49,252 nt of DNA from an uncultured Collinsella sp. (GCA_900544225.1 UQUD01000003.1:1-49252), one strand, 5' to 3'. Counted from the stretch's first letter, positions 1 to 8,442 are shown. Notes: generated from the sequence alone by a model not told the origin. Numbers and translations: made by a program.

Positions 1-558
1 CGCCAGGTTGCGGGACGCGCGACCACGGCGCGTGTCGCCCCCAACAGCCTGCGCGCCAAGGCGGCGGCAGAGCGCAGCCAGACGCAAAAGAAGGTCATCA
101 TCTTCTCGATCGCCATCGCCATCGTCGCGGTCATCGCCTGCGCCGGCGCCATCCTTATCACCACCGCCGGTGAGGGTCTGGGCGAGCGCCCCGAGCCAAT
201 CCTTTCGTCGCGCACGACCGAGAGCGATGCAAATGACAACACCCGGTCTCAAGATCAGCAGACGCAAACGGACGACACGCAAGACAGTTCCACCTCTGCC
301 AATTCGTCCTCGAACACCCAAGACCAATCGCAGGGCACCGATTCCTCTACGGCCAACAGTGGCACGCCATCCGGCACGACCGACTCAAGCCAAACGACTG
401 ACGGTTCGCAGCCAAGCACGGGCGGCCAGACGAGCGACACCGCTTCGGGAACGGGCACAGCAGACAGCAGCAACGCCAACAGCTCGAACAGCTCGAGCGG
501 AACCGCGTCCGGCACGGCATCTGACAACTCGAGCCAAGGCACGGCATCGGGCAACTAG
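1..558 (+). CDS. C-terminal part of a single-pass membrane protein with a Ser/Thr/Gly/Asn-rich tail
   Basis: The reading frame is open from the first base to a TAG at 556-558, giving 185 residues with no start in the window, so the gene begins upstream. A basic stretch with RSQTQKK (about residues 25-31) precedes one hydrophobic segment (about 32-55, rich in I, A and V). The remaining 130 residues are low-complexity Ser, Thr, Gly, Asn, Gln and Asp with no hydrophobic or catalytic motif. The K/R-rich side before the helix suggests that the N-terminal part is cytoplasmic and the flexible tail is outside, perhaps in the cell wall. A strong hairpin terminator follows 30 nt after the stop. I cannot name a family. 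It could be the tail of a regulatory or cell-wall-associated protein. The frame is certain; the function is unknown. Confidence 0.7.
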   Translation, partial: RQVAGRATTARVAPNSLRAKAAAERSQTQKKVIIFSIAIAIVAVIACAGAILITTAGEGLGERPEPILSSRTTESDANDNTRSQDQQTQTDDTQDSSTSANSSSNTQDQSQGTDSSTANSGTPSGTTDSSQTTDGSQPSTGGQTSDTASGTGTADSSNANSSNSSSGTASGTASDNSSQGTASGN

Positions 559-589
559 GCGCTGCATCCCCAGATAGGCAACCTGTACA

Positions 590-627
590 ACGGGCGCGAA
601 TCGATAGCGGTTCGCGCCCGTTTGCCT
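590..627 (+). terminator. Intrinsic terminator after the first gene
   Basis: An 11-bp perfect inverted repeat (590-600 ACGGGCGCGAA with 611-621) has a 10-nt loop and is followed by a short T-containing tail. It lies between the Ser/Thr-rich membrane protein and the next gene. Confidence 0.75.
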
Positions 628-694
628 TGGGTGCCGCCATGGCAAACGCTATGCGATGGTAAGATACTTTACGTGTGTAAAGAGGAGATTTGCC

Positions 695-1993
695 ATGAGC
701 AAGACAATAGTTAGGCCCACGCTATCGCTGGGCAACCACATCTATCTGTATCGCCTGCTGCGCGATGCGATTGGATGCGGCAAGCAAACGTTTATGACGC
801 AGGTCGAAGAGGCGCTCGCCGCGGGCGACATGGCCGCTTATGACCTGGGCTTCGAGTCAACGCGCGAGCTGCTCGAGGAGCTCGACGACTGCATTAAGCT
901 GACCGTCTTTAAGGGCGGTCGCCTGTATGCCACCGTCATCGCCAACGATGCCTGGGATGCCGCCCTTGCCAAGGGCGAGGACAAGCCCAAGGCAGCCAAG
1001 GGAGCCAAGCAGTCCTACAAAAAGAAAAAGCGCGGCGAGAAGGACCTCAAGGCCGTGCGCCCCAAGCACGTTAAGCGTCCCGAGCCTGAAGCCATGGTTG
1101 AAGCCGTGCCAGAATCCGAGCCCGAGGCAGAGATTGAAGTCGCTATTGAGGTAACGGCAGAAGCCGAAACCGAAACCACCGCCACGACTGATCCCGAAGT
1201 CATATCCGAGCAGGAAGCCACTGCGGAGCTCAACGAAGCTCCCAAGTCGACAACCGAAAAAACCGCCGACCAACCCGAGACGCCTTCGTTCCAAAACAGT
1301 GATGTCTTTAGCGACGAGGCCGAGGACGATCAGCCCGCCGATCAAGACGCTACCGAGTCGACGCCGAAGCCCGAGACGCCGCAGCCCGCCATCTCGCTCA
1401 CGGTCGTCTATGACCCCGAGAACGCCAACGCCGGCATCACCACTATGGCATCCACGCCCATCGAGGCAAAGTCGAGCGTCGAGAATGAGAGCGCGATGCA
1501 GGTTGAGTTTGAAACTGCAGCTGTAGACGCGCCCGTCACCGTGAAGCCCGCAGATTCCGCAGTTAAGCCGGAACCGGTGCCTGAGCCCGCACCCGTCATC
1601 GAATCCGTGCCCACCTCTACTTGCGACCAAGTTCCCGCACCGGCACCGGCTTCGGTACCCGCAGCGGCCCCAACCCCCGCACCCGCAGCGCCCGCCATCC
1701 CTGAGGACTTCCCCGTCGATTTCGCAACCGAGGTCTTCTGCCCCGGCCCGCTTCTGCACCAGTTGTCGACCTATCTCCCCTACGGCGCCGACACGCTCGG
1801 CATTGTCGGCGAGTACTACTGGATCGCCCGCGAGCGCGGTACCATCGAGGCCGCGCGAAACCGCGCAAACTTCCCCCTGTGCTACACGCAGGCCGGCGAG
1901 CGCCGCGAGGTTACCGTGCGCATCCGCCGCAACACCACCGGCGGTCTCGGAGCCGCCTGGGCCATCGACAAGGTCGAAGCCCCGGTCGAGTAA
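695..1993 (+). CDS. Two-domain protein with long Pro/Ala/Glu-rich linker; N-terminal LOTUS-like helical domain (tentative)
   Basis: This codes for 432 residues. The ATG at 695 is preferred over one at 656 because AGAGGAGA (681-688) sits 6 nt upstream of it. Residues 1-90 form a compact domain ending in LGFESTRELLEELDD and GGRLYATV; the pattern of helix, acidic helix, then a basic beta strand reminds me of OST-HTH/LOTUS-type winged helices, but this is only a visual resemblance. Residues 97-130 are Lys-rich (YKKKKRGEK). Residues 130-340 are low-complexity Glu/Pro/Thr/Ala, and the last 90 residues form a second folded domain with several aromatic and Arg residues. There is no signal peptide or membrane helix, so it is probably cytoplasmic. 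The basic linker and possible winged helix would fit nucleic acid binding. A bidirectional terminator follows at once. Gene certain, function unassigned. Confidence 0.75.
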   Translation: MSKTIVRPTLSLGNHIYLYRLLRDAIGCGKQTFMTQVEEALAAGDMAAYDLGFESTRELLEELDDCIKLTVFKGGRLYATVIANDAWDAALAKGEDKPKAAKGAKQSYKKKKRGEKDLKAVRPKHVKRPEPEAMVEAVPESEPEAEIEVAIEVTAEAETETTATTDPEVISEQEATAELNEAPKSTTEKTADQPETPSFQNSDVFSDEAEDDQPADQDATESTPKPETPQPAISLTVVYDPENANAGITTMASTPIEAKSSVENESAMQVEFETAAVDAPVTVKPADSAVKPEPVPEPAPVIESVPTSTCDQVPAPAPASVPAAAPTPAPAAPAIPEDFPVDFATEVFCPGPLLHQLSTYLPYGADTLGIVGEYYWIARERGTIEAARNRANFPLCYTQAGERREVTVRIRRNTTGGLGAAWAIDKVEAPVE

Positions 1994-1994
1994 A

Positions 1995-2034
1995 AAACGG
2001 CCTCGGATAGCCAATTGACCATCCGAGGCCGTTT
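1995..2034. terminator. Bidirectional terminator
   Basis: A perfect 14-bp inverted repeat (1995-2008 and 2021-2034, arm AAACGGCCTCGGAT) has A and T flanks on both sides. It serves the rightward gene ending at 1993 and the leftward lipoprotein gene ending at 2048. Confidence 0.85.
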
Positions 2035-2047
2035 GAATTCAGGCCTT

Positions 2048-2440
2048 TTAGTTGTCATCGGTGCATATAGACACCAGAGAAGCAAGCTCATCCTCAAGTT
2101 GCGGAGCAAAGTATCTAAAAGAAACCTGCGCTCCAGTCGGTATCGACTCAATCATATTCGCAGCATTATCTGAAACTCGGTACGATGCAGTTTCACCTGT
2201 CTTCAAATCCTCTATTGAACAGACAGAGTCTTCAGCATCAATCGACCTAAGCACGCCTTTTCCTTGTAACATCACATCGGCATGCCCGCCAGCTATTTCT
2301 AATGAACCTGAGTCTGTCGCAGTCACTTCTCCGGAACCTCCGCGCGATATCTCTTCCTTTGTTGAACAGCCCACCAATGAAGCCATCAGCACCAAAGACA
2401 GAGCTAGACGAATCGCCCTACTTCGAAAAAGTCGTTCCAT
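2048..2440 (-). CDS. Small exported lipoprotein of unknown function
   Basis: This codes for 130 residues if the ATG at 2440 is used (MERLFRSR). In-frame ATGs at 2452 and 2467 are alternatives with no better ribosome site. A basic N-terminus and hydrophobic segment lead to a lipobox SLVGC, with Cys at about residue 25 as the lipidated residue, so the protein should be anchored outside the membrane. The mature part is about 105 residues, acidic, with two further Cys and no motif I recognise. Its start lies inside the 3' end of the upstream peptidase gene (overlap about 23 nt), so the two are probably translated from one mRNA. Both are clearly more AT-rich than their neighbours. By analogy with secreted cysteine proteases that are paired with a dedicated inhibitor or chaperone, it may act on the upstream peptidase. 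That is inference only. Confidence 0.75.
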   Translation of the reverse strand: MERLFRSRAIRLALSLVLMASLVGCSTKEEISRGGSGEVTATDSGSLEIAGGHADVMLQGKGVLRSIDAEDSVCSIEDLKTGETASYRVSDNAANMIESIPTGAQVSFRYFAPQLEDELASLVSICTDDN

Positions 2441-3545
2441 AAGTCCACGCATAATAGCTCTGATCATACTTCAGGAAGGATAAAGATGAATTCCAGCCGT
2501 CCGCTATGCCAATCATCTGCCTTGTCTCTCCAGTTTTCTTACCAGTAAGTGTGGCGTAAGCCTCCGCTGTTACAGAATGGGCTGATCCGTTGTACAAACT
2601 CGCATGTAAAACATTCGGTCTATTAGAGTTAATCTCATTTTGAATGCTCGCGACAGCCGGAGAGGAGACAGTGCGGGCGATAAGAGTACTTCCTCTGCTT
2701 GCGCAGTAATTTGTAAACCCCGTTGCACAGGTTGATATCGGCGTTCCACCCAAAACAACGCCGGGAACAGTCTGTTCTTCATCGGAAAGAGCATGGGTAT
2801 TGGTGTAATTCCATATCTGCATATATTGCGAAGGGTCGCTATATAAATTGGCAATGCCATACAGTTCCGCAACGTTCGAAAAAGCTGTCACCATACAAGC
2901 ATAGTGGGCGGTAAGCCTCTTAATCTCGCTTTCATCATATGACATAAACTGAGAAATGGAACGAAATCCAGATACTGTGTAATCCTGCATTTGAGTTGCG
3001 TAAATTACAACATCGTTCCAGCTTGAGGGTTTATTCGATAAAACGACAGGCCGTCCTTCTATGGAAACAGCCGGGATTGTTCTTCCGCAATTTGTTGTTA
3101 TTGAACCGTCCAAAGATTGCACGCCGAATTCGAATGGATTGATCATTACGACTGGGTTATTGAACGAATAAGACTCGACACCAAGATCTCCTCCCCGATC
3201 CATAGGGCTGACTAAGCCGTCTCCAAAACGATATCCCGTAAGTATTTCATCATCTGAAGCATCTAAAACCAAATAGCCCGCGGCTCTATTGGATGTCACA
3301 ACCGGAACAATGTAACCAAGCGGGGACCCATCAACATCTACAAAAGGAATAGGGTCAGAAGGCGTATACGAATAGCCGAGGAGTCCCTTTATATATTTAT
3401 CGGCAAGCTCTTGCGCAATTTCAGAAGTAAATTGTATCTGCTCACCATCAATATTGCCCGTCGAAGCAAAAACCTCTTTCGGACGTGCGGCTAAGGCGAC
3501 AATTGAAGACGCGACAAGTTGCAGAAAACGACGACGCGAAAGCAT
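2418..3545 (-). CDS. Tat-exported papain-like cysteine peptidase (C10/C39-like fold), probable
   Basis: This codes for 375 residues. The N-terminus SRRRFLQLVA is a twin-arginine signal followed by a hydrophobic stretch, so the protein is exported folded. Residues 60-115 (for example GYLVLDASDDEILTGYRFGDG) resemble the propeptide region of streptopain-type (C10) peptidases. Cys217 in YACMVTAFSNVAELYG lies at the start of a helix as in papain-like C10 and C39-like enzymes, His323 sits in GSAHSVTAEAY, and ADGWN (348-352) could supply the polar third residue. All three are in the right order and spacing for a papain-like site. The family placement is by eye. The substrate is unknown; secreted proteolysis or processing of peptides is likely. 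The gene is AT-rich relative to the window and overlaps the downstream lipoprotein gene, suggesting acquisition as a pair. Confidence 0.7.
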   Translation of the reverse strand: MLSRRRFLQLVASSIVALAARPKEVFASTGNIDGEQIQFTSEIAQELADKYIKGLLGYSYTPSDPIPFVDVDGSPLGYIVPVVTSNRAAGYLVLDASDDEILTGYRFGDGLVSPMDRGGDLGVESYSFNNPVVMINPFEFGVQSLDGSITTNCGRTIPAVSIEGRPVVLSNKPSSWNDVVIYATQMQDYTVSGFRSISQFMSYDESEIKRLTAHYACMVTAFSNVAELYGIANLYSDPSQYMQIWNYTNTHALSDEEQTVPGVVLGGTPISTCATGFTNYCASRGSTLIARTVSSPAVASIQNEINSNRPNVLHASLYNGSAHSVTAEAYATLTGKKTGETRQMIGIADGWNSSLSFLKYDQSYYAWTYGTTFSK

Positions 3546-3787
3546 ATGTTCTTCTTTCTAGAGAAGCGACTTATAAGGTACTCCTATTCTATAATCTTTT
3601 TTTTAACGTTACAGCACTGGTTATATTTCAATTCGATTTGCTTATGTCCTTGCAACCCAATGCGTCTTTACGTTTTAAACGGAATTAGAAAATCACTCAT
3701 AGCAAAAACGGGCTTTAATCCCAAAGAGATGACTTTGATTATGAATCAAACCAGCAGCCAGGGCATAGCTGCAGTGCAATCGCTACA
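3546..3787. other. AT-rich gene-free stretch
   Basis: About 240 bases lie between the peptidase start and the ettA terminator. It holds the leftward upstream region of the peptidase gene: AT-rich, with TATA-like hexamers around 3570-3600, but no promoter with good spacing was found. Nothing else is recognised. Confidence 0.5.
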
Positions 3788-3817
3788 AGAAAGGCCGCCC
3801 TTGGTGGCGGCCTTTCT
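3788..3817 (-). terminator. Terminator of ettA
   Basis: A perfect 12-bp inverted repeat (3788-3799 and 3806-3817, arm AGAAAGGCCGCC) with a 6-nt loop lies 9 nt beyond the ettA stop codon on the leftward strand. Confidence 0.85.
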
Positions 3818-3825
3818 ACTTGCTA

Positions 3826-5511
3826 CTAGTCGCGCGTCAGCTTGCGGTGGATACGATGCGGCTGGGCTGCGTCCTCGCCCAGGCGCTCGATACGGTTGGC
3901 TTGATAGGCCTCAAAGTTGCCCTCGAACCAATACCAGTTGCCCGGATTCTCGTCGGTGCCCTCCCACGCCAGAATGTGCGTGGCGACGCGGTCCAGGAAC
4001 ATACGGTCGTGGCTAATGACCACCGAGCAGCCCGGGAACTCGAGCAGCGCCGCTTCGAGCGAGGAGAGCGTCTCGACGTCGAGGTCGTTCGTGGGCTCGT
4101 CGAGGAGCAGCAGGTTGCCGCCCTGCTTGAGCGTAAGCGCCAAGTTCAGACGGTTGCGCTCGCCACCGGAAAGTACGCCAGCGCGCTTCTGCTGGTCCTG
4201 GCCCTTAAAGCCAAAGCTCGCCACATAAGCACGGCTCGGAACCTCGGTCTCGCCGACCATCATGTGGTCCAGGCCGTCCGAGACGACCTCCCACAGGTTC
4301 TTATCGGGGTCGATGCCGGAACGGTTCTGGTCGACGTAAGAAATCTTGACGGTCTCGCCCACCTCGAGCTCGCCCGAAGTAAGCGGCTCCAGACCCACAA
4401 TCGTCTTGAACAGCGTGGTCTTACCGACACCGTTGGGGCCGATGACGCCCACGATGCCGTTGCGCGGCAGGGTGAATGATAGGTCGTCGATGAGCACACG
4501 GCCATCGAACTCCTTATGCAGGTGATGGGCCTCGAGCACCTTGTTGCCCAGGCGCGGTCCGACGGGAATGCGGATGTCGGTCCAGTCGAGCTTCTGGCTT
4601 GCGCGGGCCTCGGCCTCCATCTCCTCGTAGCGAGCCAGACGGGCCTTGTTCTTGGCCTGGCGAGCCTTGGGCGAGCTGCGTACCCACTCGAGCTCGGCCT
4701 CCATGCGCTTGGCGAGCTTGGCGTCGCGGTTGCCCTGCGCCTCGATACGGGCGGCCTTGGTCTCCAGATACGTGGAGTAGTTGCCCTTGTAGGGATAAAG
4801 GTGACCGCGGTCGACCTCGCAGATCCACTCGGCAACGTTATCCAGGAAGTAGCGATCGTGCGTGACGGCAAGCACCGCGCCCTGGTAGTTGTGCAGGAAG
4901 TGCTCGAGCCACAGGATCGATTCGGCGTCCAGGTGGTTCGTGGGCTCGTCGAGCAGCAGCAGGTCGGGAGCCTCGAGCAGCAGCTTGCACAGGGCCACGC
5001 GACGGCGCTCGCCGCCGGAAAGTACGTTGACCGGCATGTCGGAATCGGGCAGCTGCAGGGCGTCCATGGCCTGGCCGAGCTTGGAATCGATATCCCAGCC
5101 GTCGGCGGCGTCGATCTCGTCCTGGAGCTTTCCCATCTCGGCCATGAGGGCGTCCATGTCGCAATCCGGGTCGCACATCTCCTCGCCGATCTTATTGAAG
5201 CGATCGACCTTGGCGATCATGTCGCCAAATGCCATGCGCACGTTCTCGATGACGGTCTTGTCGTCGTCGAGCGGCGGCTCCTGCTGCAGGATGCCCACGG
5301 TGTAGCCGGGGGTGAGCCTGGCATCGCCGTTGGAGACCTCCTCGATGCCGGCCATGATCTTGAGCAGGGTCGACTTGCCCATGCCGTTGGGACCCACGAC
5401 GCCGATCTTGGCACCGGGGTAGAAGCTCAGGGTCACGTCGTCAAGGATTACCTTGTCGCCATGGGCCTTACGAGCCTGATACATCTGATAAATGAACTCC
5501 GCCACAGTCAT
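3826..5511 (-). CDS. ettA: Energy-dependent translational throttle protein EttA (ABC-F)
   Basis: This 561-residue soluble ATPase has two ABC domains and no membrane segment. Domain 1 has Walker A GPNGMGKST (about 40-48), signature LSGGE and Walker B LLLLDEPTNHLD. Domain 2 has GPNGVGKTT, LSGGERNRL and LLLLDEPTNDLD. Between them lies the charged linker typical of ABC-F proteins (SSPKARQAKNKARLARYEE), which contacts the P-site tRNA. EttA binds the ribosomal E site and gates the first steps of elongation according to the ATP/ADP state. The length and the MTVAEFIYQM start match EttA rather than the drug-resistance ABC-F types. The ribosome site AAGGAG is 5 nt from the ATG. It is monocistronic, with its own terminator. 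Identification is secure. Confidence 0.95.
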   Translation of the reverse strand: MTVAEFIYQMYQARKAHGDKVILDDVTLSFYPGAKIGVVGPNGMGKSTLLKIMAGIEEVSNGDARLTPGYTVGILQQEPPLDDDKTVIENVRMAFGDMIAKVDRFNKIGEEMCDPDCDMDALMAEMGKLQDEIDAADGWDIDSKLGQAMDALQLPDSDMPVNVLSGGERRRVALCKLLLEAPDLLLLDEPTNHLDAESILWLEHFLHNYQGAVLAVTHDRYFLDNVAEWICEVDRGHLYPYKGNYSTYLETKAARIEAQGNRDAKLAKRMEAELEWVRSSPKARQAKNKARLARYEEMEAEARASQKLDWTDIRIPVGPRLGNKVLEAHHLHKEFDGRVLIDDLSFTLPRNGIVGVIGPNGVGKTTLFKTIVGLEPLTSGELEVGETVKISYVDQNRSGIDPDKNLWEVVSDGLDHMMVGETEVPSRAYVASFGFKGQDQQKRAGVLSGGERNRLNLALTLKQGGNLLLLDEPTNDLDVETLSSLEAALLEFPGCSVVISHDRMFLDRVATHILAWEGTDENPGNWYWFEGNFEAYQANRIERLGEDAAQPHRIHRKLTRD

Positions 5512-5585
5512 TTCTCCTTATCTAGCTGCGGAAATCTTCTCACCCTCTCCGTTTTGGAAAAAGCGGAGAGGCAGTTCGCGCGTTC

Positions 5586-5617
5586 TAATAAAAAGGGGCA
5601 TGGTTGCCCATACCCCC
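5586..5617 (-). terminator. Terminator of the sdpRI operon
   Basis: On the leftward strand a 9-bp GC-rich stem (5608-5616 with 5595-5603) closes a GCAA tetraloop and is followed by a T run (A run 5591-5594 on the plus strand). It lies about 65 nt beyond the sdpI stop. Confidence 0.85.
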
Positions 5618-5682
5618 TAATACTACCTGGGAAAAGTCCCCCGGAACATACTATGAACTGCGTACGCTAGTTTTCCGCAACC

Positions 5683-6387
5683 TTAACGAGCGGCTCGCTG
5701 CGATTTGCGCCACAACAGATACGAGTAGACGTAGACGGCTCCAACCGAACCAAACGCCAGAACCGCAATCACCGCGGCGACGACTTCACTCGAAAGCACG
5801 CTGCCTGCCACGCCCATCACAATCAGGCCAATACCCAGCACCATAAAGCAGGCGCCGCCAAAACGCTGCGTACGGCGCCAGTTCTCGGGATCGGCAAGCG
5901 CCCAGGGTGTCTTGATACCGAGCGTATAGTTCTGCTTCACACGCGGCAAGTAGTTGCCTACGCCGATGAACAGCAAACCGACAACACCGGAAATCAGCAC
6001 GTTGACCGAACCGACCGCCGGCACCACGCCCCAGACCGTAAGCTCTCCCAGCCAGCTTATGGCGCACATGAACAAGGTGAAGGCGATTACGAAGCCCTGG
6101 TAGAACTTGCCCGAGGTTCGATATGCCTCACCTTTGGGGTCGATGCGCGGCACCACGCAGAACATTGCGAGAAGCGCCAGAGGCAGCGCGCCGAGCGCGG
6201 AGGCCATCCAGCTAGGACCCCAACCGTCGACGGCGCCGTTCGCGCCCCAGTGCGTGGGAATCTGCGCAGGCAAGCTCGGCATCACCATGAGGTGCGCTAC
6301 GACATTGGCGACGCACAGAGCGACCAGCGCAATCCACACGCGAGACGATACCCCCGTGGGGTGAATGCCCTTGTTTTCGTTATTCAT
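5683..6387 (-). CDS. sdpI: SdpI-family integral membrane protein
   Basis: This codes for 234 residues from the ATG at 6387 (MNNENKG); an upstream in-frame ATG at 6396 is less likely. The N-terminal DUF1648-like part has the hallmark PTHWGANGAVDGWG after the first membrane segment, and the rest holds about five to six hydrophobic helices including the SdpI region YTLGIKTPWALADPENWRRTQRFGG. In Bacillus subtilis SdpI is the immunity protein against the SdpC toxin and also sequesters its repressor SdpR at the membrane. Here the gene follows an SdpR-like ArsR regulator with an 8-nt overlap, the same arrangement. No sdpABC toxin operon is in the window, so it may protect against a competitor's toxin or have a broader membrane-stress role. 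Family assignment strong, exact role inferred. Confidence 0.85.
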   Translation of the reverse strand: MNNENKGIHPTGVSSRVWIALVALCVANVVAHLMVMPSLPAQIPTHWGANGAVDGWGPSWMASALGALPLALLAMFCVVPRIDPKGEAYRTSGKFYQGFVIAFTLFMCAISWLGELTVWGVVPAVGSVNVLISGVVGLLFIGVGNYLPRVKQNYTLGIKTPWALADPENWRRTQRFGGACFMVLGIGLIVMGVAGSVLSSEVVAAVIAVLAFGSVGAVYVYSYLLWRKSQRAAR

Positions 6388-6658
6388 CCTTATCACCTTC
6401 CGTGTTTGTAAAGCCCATAAACCAACCGATCAAGTCCTGCATGACGGTGGTGTTTAAGCTGTAAACGATGTTTTGGCCATGACGTTCGTCGGTTACCAAC
6501 CCGGCGTTTTTAAGCGTCGCCAAGTGATGGCTCAGTGACGGCTTGCTAATGTCAAAATGCTCGGCAAGCTCCCCGGCCGTACAATTGCCCTCGCGCAGTA
6601 GTTCCAAAATGCGCCGCCGCGTAGGATCGGCCAGCGCCTTAAAACCCTCTCCCGGCAT
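6380..6658 (-). CDS. sdpR: ArsR-family autorepressor, SdpR-like
   Basis: This codes for 92 residues. The ATG at 6658 is chosen because AGAGGAGG lies 4-5 nt upstream; the longer ATG at 6676 would leave that site inside the coding region. It is a winged helix-turn-helix ArsR-type domain: ALADPTRRRILELLREG, then the recognition region FDISKPSLSHHLATLKNAGLV, then a wing RHGQNIVYSLN. It lacks an obvious Cys metal site, as in SdpR. It should repress its own promoter until SdpI draws it to the membrane. An inverted repeat covering the -35 element directly upstream is the likely operator. The last codons overlap the sdpI start, so the two are translationally coupled. Confidence 0.85.
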   Translation of the reverse strand: MPGEGFKALADPTRRRILELLREGNCTAGELAEHFDISKPSLSHHLATLKNAGLVTDERHGQNIVYSLNTTVMQDLIGWFMGFTNTEGDKDE

Positions 6659-6692
6659 AAGACCTCCTCTCATCATCTCTCATGACGCGCAC

Positions 6693-6722
6693 ACTATACT
6701 CGATATTTAGATGTTTGTCTAA
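6693..6722 (-). promoter_or_regulatory. sdpRI promoter with overlapping operator
   Basis: Leftward -10 TATAGT (plus strand 6693-6698) and -35 TTAGAC (6717-6722) are separated by 18 nt. The inverted repeat TTAGA-N7-TCTAA (6707-6722) overlaps the -35 element and spacer, placed to block polymerase when SdpR is bound. Confidence 0.65.
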
Positions 6723-6837
6723 CTATCTAATCGCAATGCTTCAAACCACATCAAAGCAAACGCCATCGCAACCTATGGGCGATTACCTATAATGACGATA
6801 GCTAAAACACGATTCGCTTCCCCATCGGAGGATATTT

Positions 6838-7635
6838 ATGACCGAAACCACAGCCGCAACTCCCATCGAGACACGCGACACCAAGCTCGAGATCATCATG
6901 GGCCGCGAGGCACTCGATAAGCTCGCCGATGCTACGGTGCTGGTGCTCGGCTGCGGAGGCGTGGGCTCCAACTGCTGCGAGGCACTCGCCCGCGGCGGCA
7001 TCGGACATTTCGTCATTCTGGACAAGGACATCATCGCGCTCAGCAATATCAATCGCCAGGCCATCGCCTTTCACAGCACCGTCGGCAAGCGCAAGGTTGA
7101 CGTGATGGAAGCCATGATCCACGACATCAATCCCGCCGCTGCCGTCATCAAGCGAACTGAATACTTGCTGAGCGACAACATCGATGATTTCTTCGCGAGC
7201 GTTTTGGAGCAGACGGACGGCAAGCTCGACTACGTCGTCGACGCCATCGACACCATCTCGGCCAAGCTCACCATTGCCAAATATGCTCAGGACCACGACA
7301 TTCGTTTGGTTAGCTCCATGGGCGGGGCCAACAAGCTCCATCCCGAGTGCCTCCGCTTTGCCGACATTTTCGATACGGTACGTGACCCCATGAGCCGTAT
7401 CATGCGCAAAGAATGCAAGAAGCGCGGAATCAAGAGCCTGCATGTACTGTTTAGCTGCGAGGAATCGGTTAAGACACAGCCCCGCGACCCTTCCAACATC
7501 CACGAGCGCACCGAGCTGGGAACCGCCAGCTTTATGCCGCCCATCATGGGCCAGATGATTGCCGGCGAGGTTATCCGCCAGATCAGCGGCCGCGGCACTG
7601 AGCGCGTACGCTCCGATGGCCAACGTCTGGACTAG
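6838..7635 (+). CDS. tcdA: tRNA threonylcarbamoyladenosine dehydratase (TcdA/CsdL)
   Basis: This 265-residue protein is of the E1/ThiF-like superfamily. The ATP-binding motif is VLVLGCGGVGSNCCEALARGG, cut here to its key part GCGGVGS (about residues 37-43), followed by the DKDIIALSNINRQ region with the conserved Asn-Arg-Gln, and VDAIDTISAKLTI. TcdA uses ATP to cyclise t6A at position 37 of tRNAs into ct6A, which strengthens decoding of ANN codons. A plus-strand TATAAT (6788-6793) lies upstream as a possible -10, with a weak -35. The downstream TatD-like gene starts 14 nt after the stop, so they form a short operon. Length matches the family. Confidence 0.9.
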   Translation: MTETTAATPIETRDTKLEIIMGREALDKLADATVLVLGCGGVGSNCCEALARGGIGHFVILDKDIIALSNINRQAIAFHSTVGKRKVDVMEAMIHDINPAAAVIKRTEYLLSDNIDDFFASVLEQTDGKLDYVVDAIDTISAKLTIAKYAQDHDIRLVSSMGGANKLHPECLRFADIFDTVRDPMSRIMRKECKKRGIKSLHVLFSCEESVKTQPRDPSNIHERTELGTASFMPPIMGQMIAGEVIRQISGRGTERVRSDGQRLD

Positions 7636-7649
7636 CGGAGCGCACCGAG

Positions 7650-8432
7650 ATGGAGCCCCGGTTATTTGATGCACACTGCCATCTTGATTTAATGGCTCAC
7701 CCGGACGCCGTTGCCGATGAGGCGACGGCGCTGGGCTTGGGTCTATTTGACTGCGGCGTCAATCCGCGCGACTTTTCGGCCGCAAACGAGCGCGCCTGTC
7801 GCCAACCAGGCATCATCGCCGGCGTTGGGCTTCACCCCTGGTGGCTCGCCGATGGCCACTGCGGTTTTGTCGAAGTCAATCTGCTTTGCGAAGTTGCTGC
7901 CCAAGAACGCTACATCGGCGAAGTCGGACTCGACTTTTCCGCGCGCTTTGCTGGAAGTGAGCCGCTACAAATACAGGCACTTAACCGGCTCTGCGATGCG
8001 CTCGTGCAGCATCCTCTTACCGGACGCGTGATATCAATTCACGCCGTTCGTTCGGCAGGAGCCGTACTGGACGTCCTCGAATCGCATGGACTACTCATCC
8101 CAAACCCCGACTCCCCCGTTATCATCTTCCACTGGTTTAGCGGTACTTCGGACGAACTCGTCCGCGCGCGTGATGCGGACTGTTATTTTTCCGTCAACCA
8201 GCGCATGCTCGCCACCAAACGTGGACGCGAATACGCCCGACAGATCCCACTCGATCGTTTACTGCTCGAGACCGATGCGCCGGCGGAGGCAAACACCGAA
8301 ACAAGCGCACAGTCGCTTATCAGATCGCTCACATGGACCTCAGAACGCATCGTCTCACTCAAAAACCGCGACGCAGAGTGCATCGAGTCGGCAGTTTTAG
8401 CAAATGCGCACTCTGTTTTTGACCTTCGCTAG
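7650..8432 (+). CDS. TatD-family metal-dependent hydrolase
   Basis: This 260-residue amidohydrolase-fold protein has every expected TatD metal ligand: the HxH pair in FDAHCHLDL near the N-terminus, Glu in GEVGLDF, His in ISIHAVR, His in FHWFSG and Asp in LLETDAP. TatD proteins are Mg-dependent DNases or DNA-repair 3' exonucleases in some bacteria, but many homologues have unknown substrates. The protein is cytoplasmic with no signal peptide. A CGGAG motif in front of the ATG acts as ribosome site. It is cotranscribed with tcdA, a pairing that may simply be shared transcription. It is too distant from canonical tatD to use that symbol with confidence. Confidence 0.85.
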   Translation: MEPRLFDAHCHLDLMAHPDAVADEATALGLGLFDCGVNPRDFSAANERACRQPGIIAGVGLHPWWLADGHCGFVEVNLLCEVAAQERYIGEVGLDFSARFAGSEPLQIQALNRLCDALVQHPLTGRVISIHAVRSAGAVLDVLESHGLLIPNPDSPVIIFHWFSGTSDELVRARDADCYFSVNQRMLATKRGREYARQIPLDRLLLETDAPAEANTETSAQSLIRSLTWTSERIVSLKNRDAECIESAVLANAHSVFDLR

Positions 8433-8442
8433 CCCCGGTGGG

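Noticed and set aside
857..2014. Long open frame opposite the linker of the 432-residue protein
   Set aside because: It lies antisense to a gene with a proper ribosome site; the Gly/Arg/Leu-rich product mirrors the codon bias of the sense strand.
5683..6722. Full Sdp toxin system
   Set aside because: Only the immunity/repressor pair is present; no sdpA, sdpB or sdpC-like gene is near.
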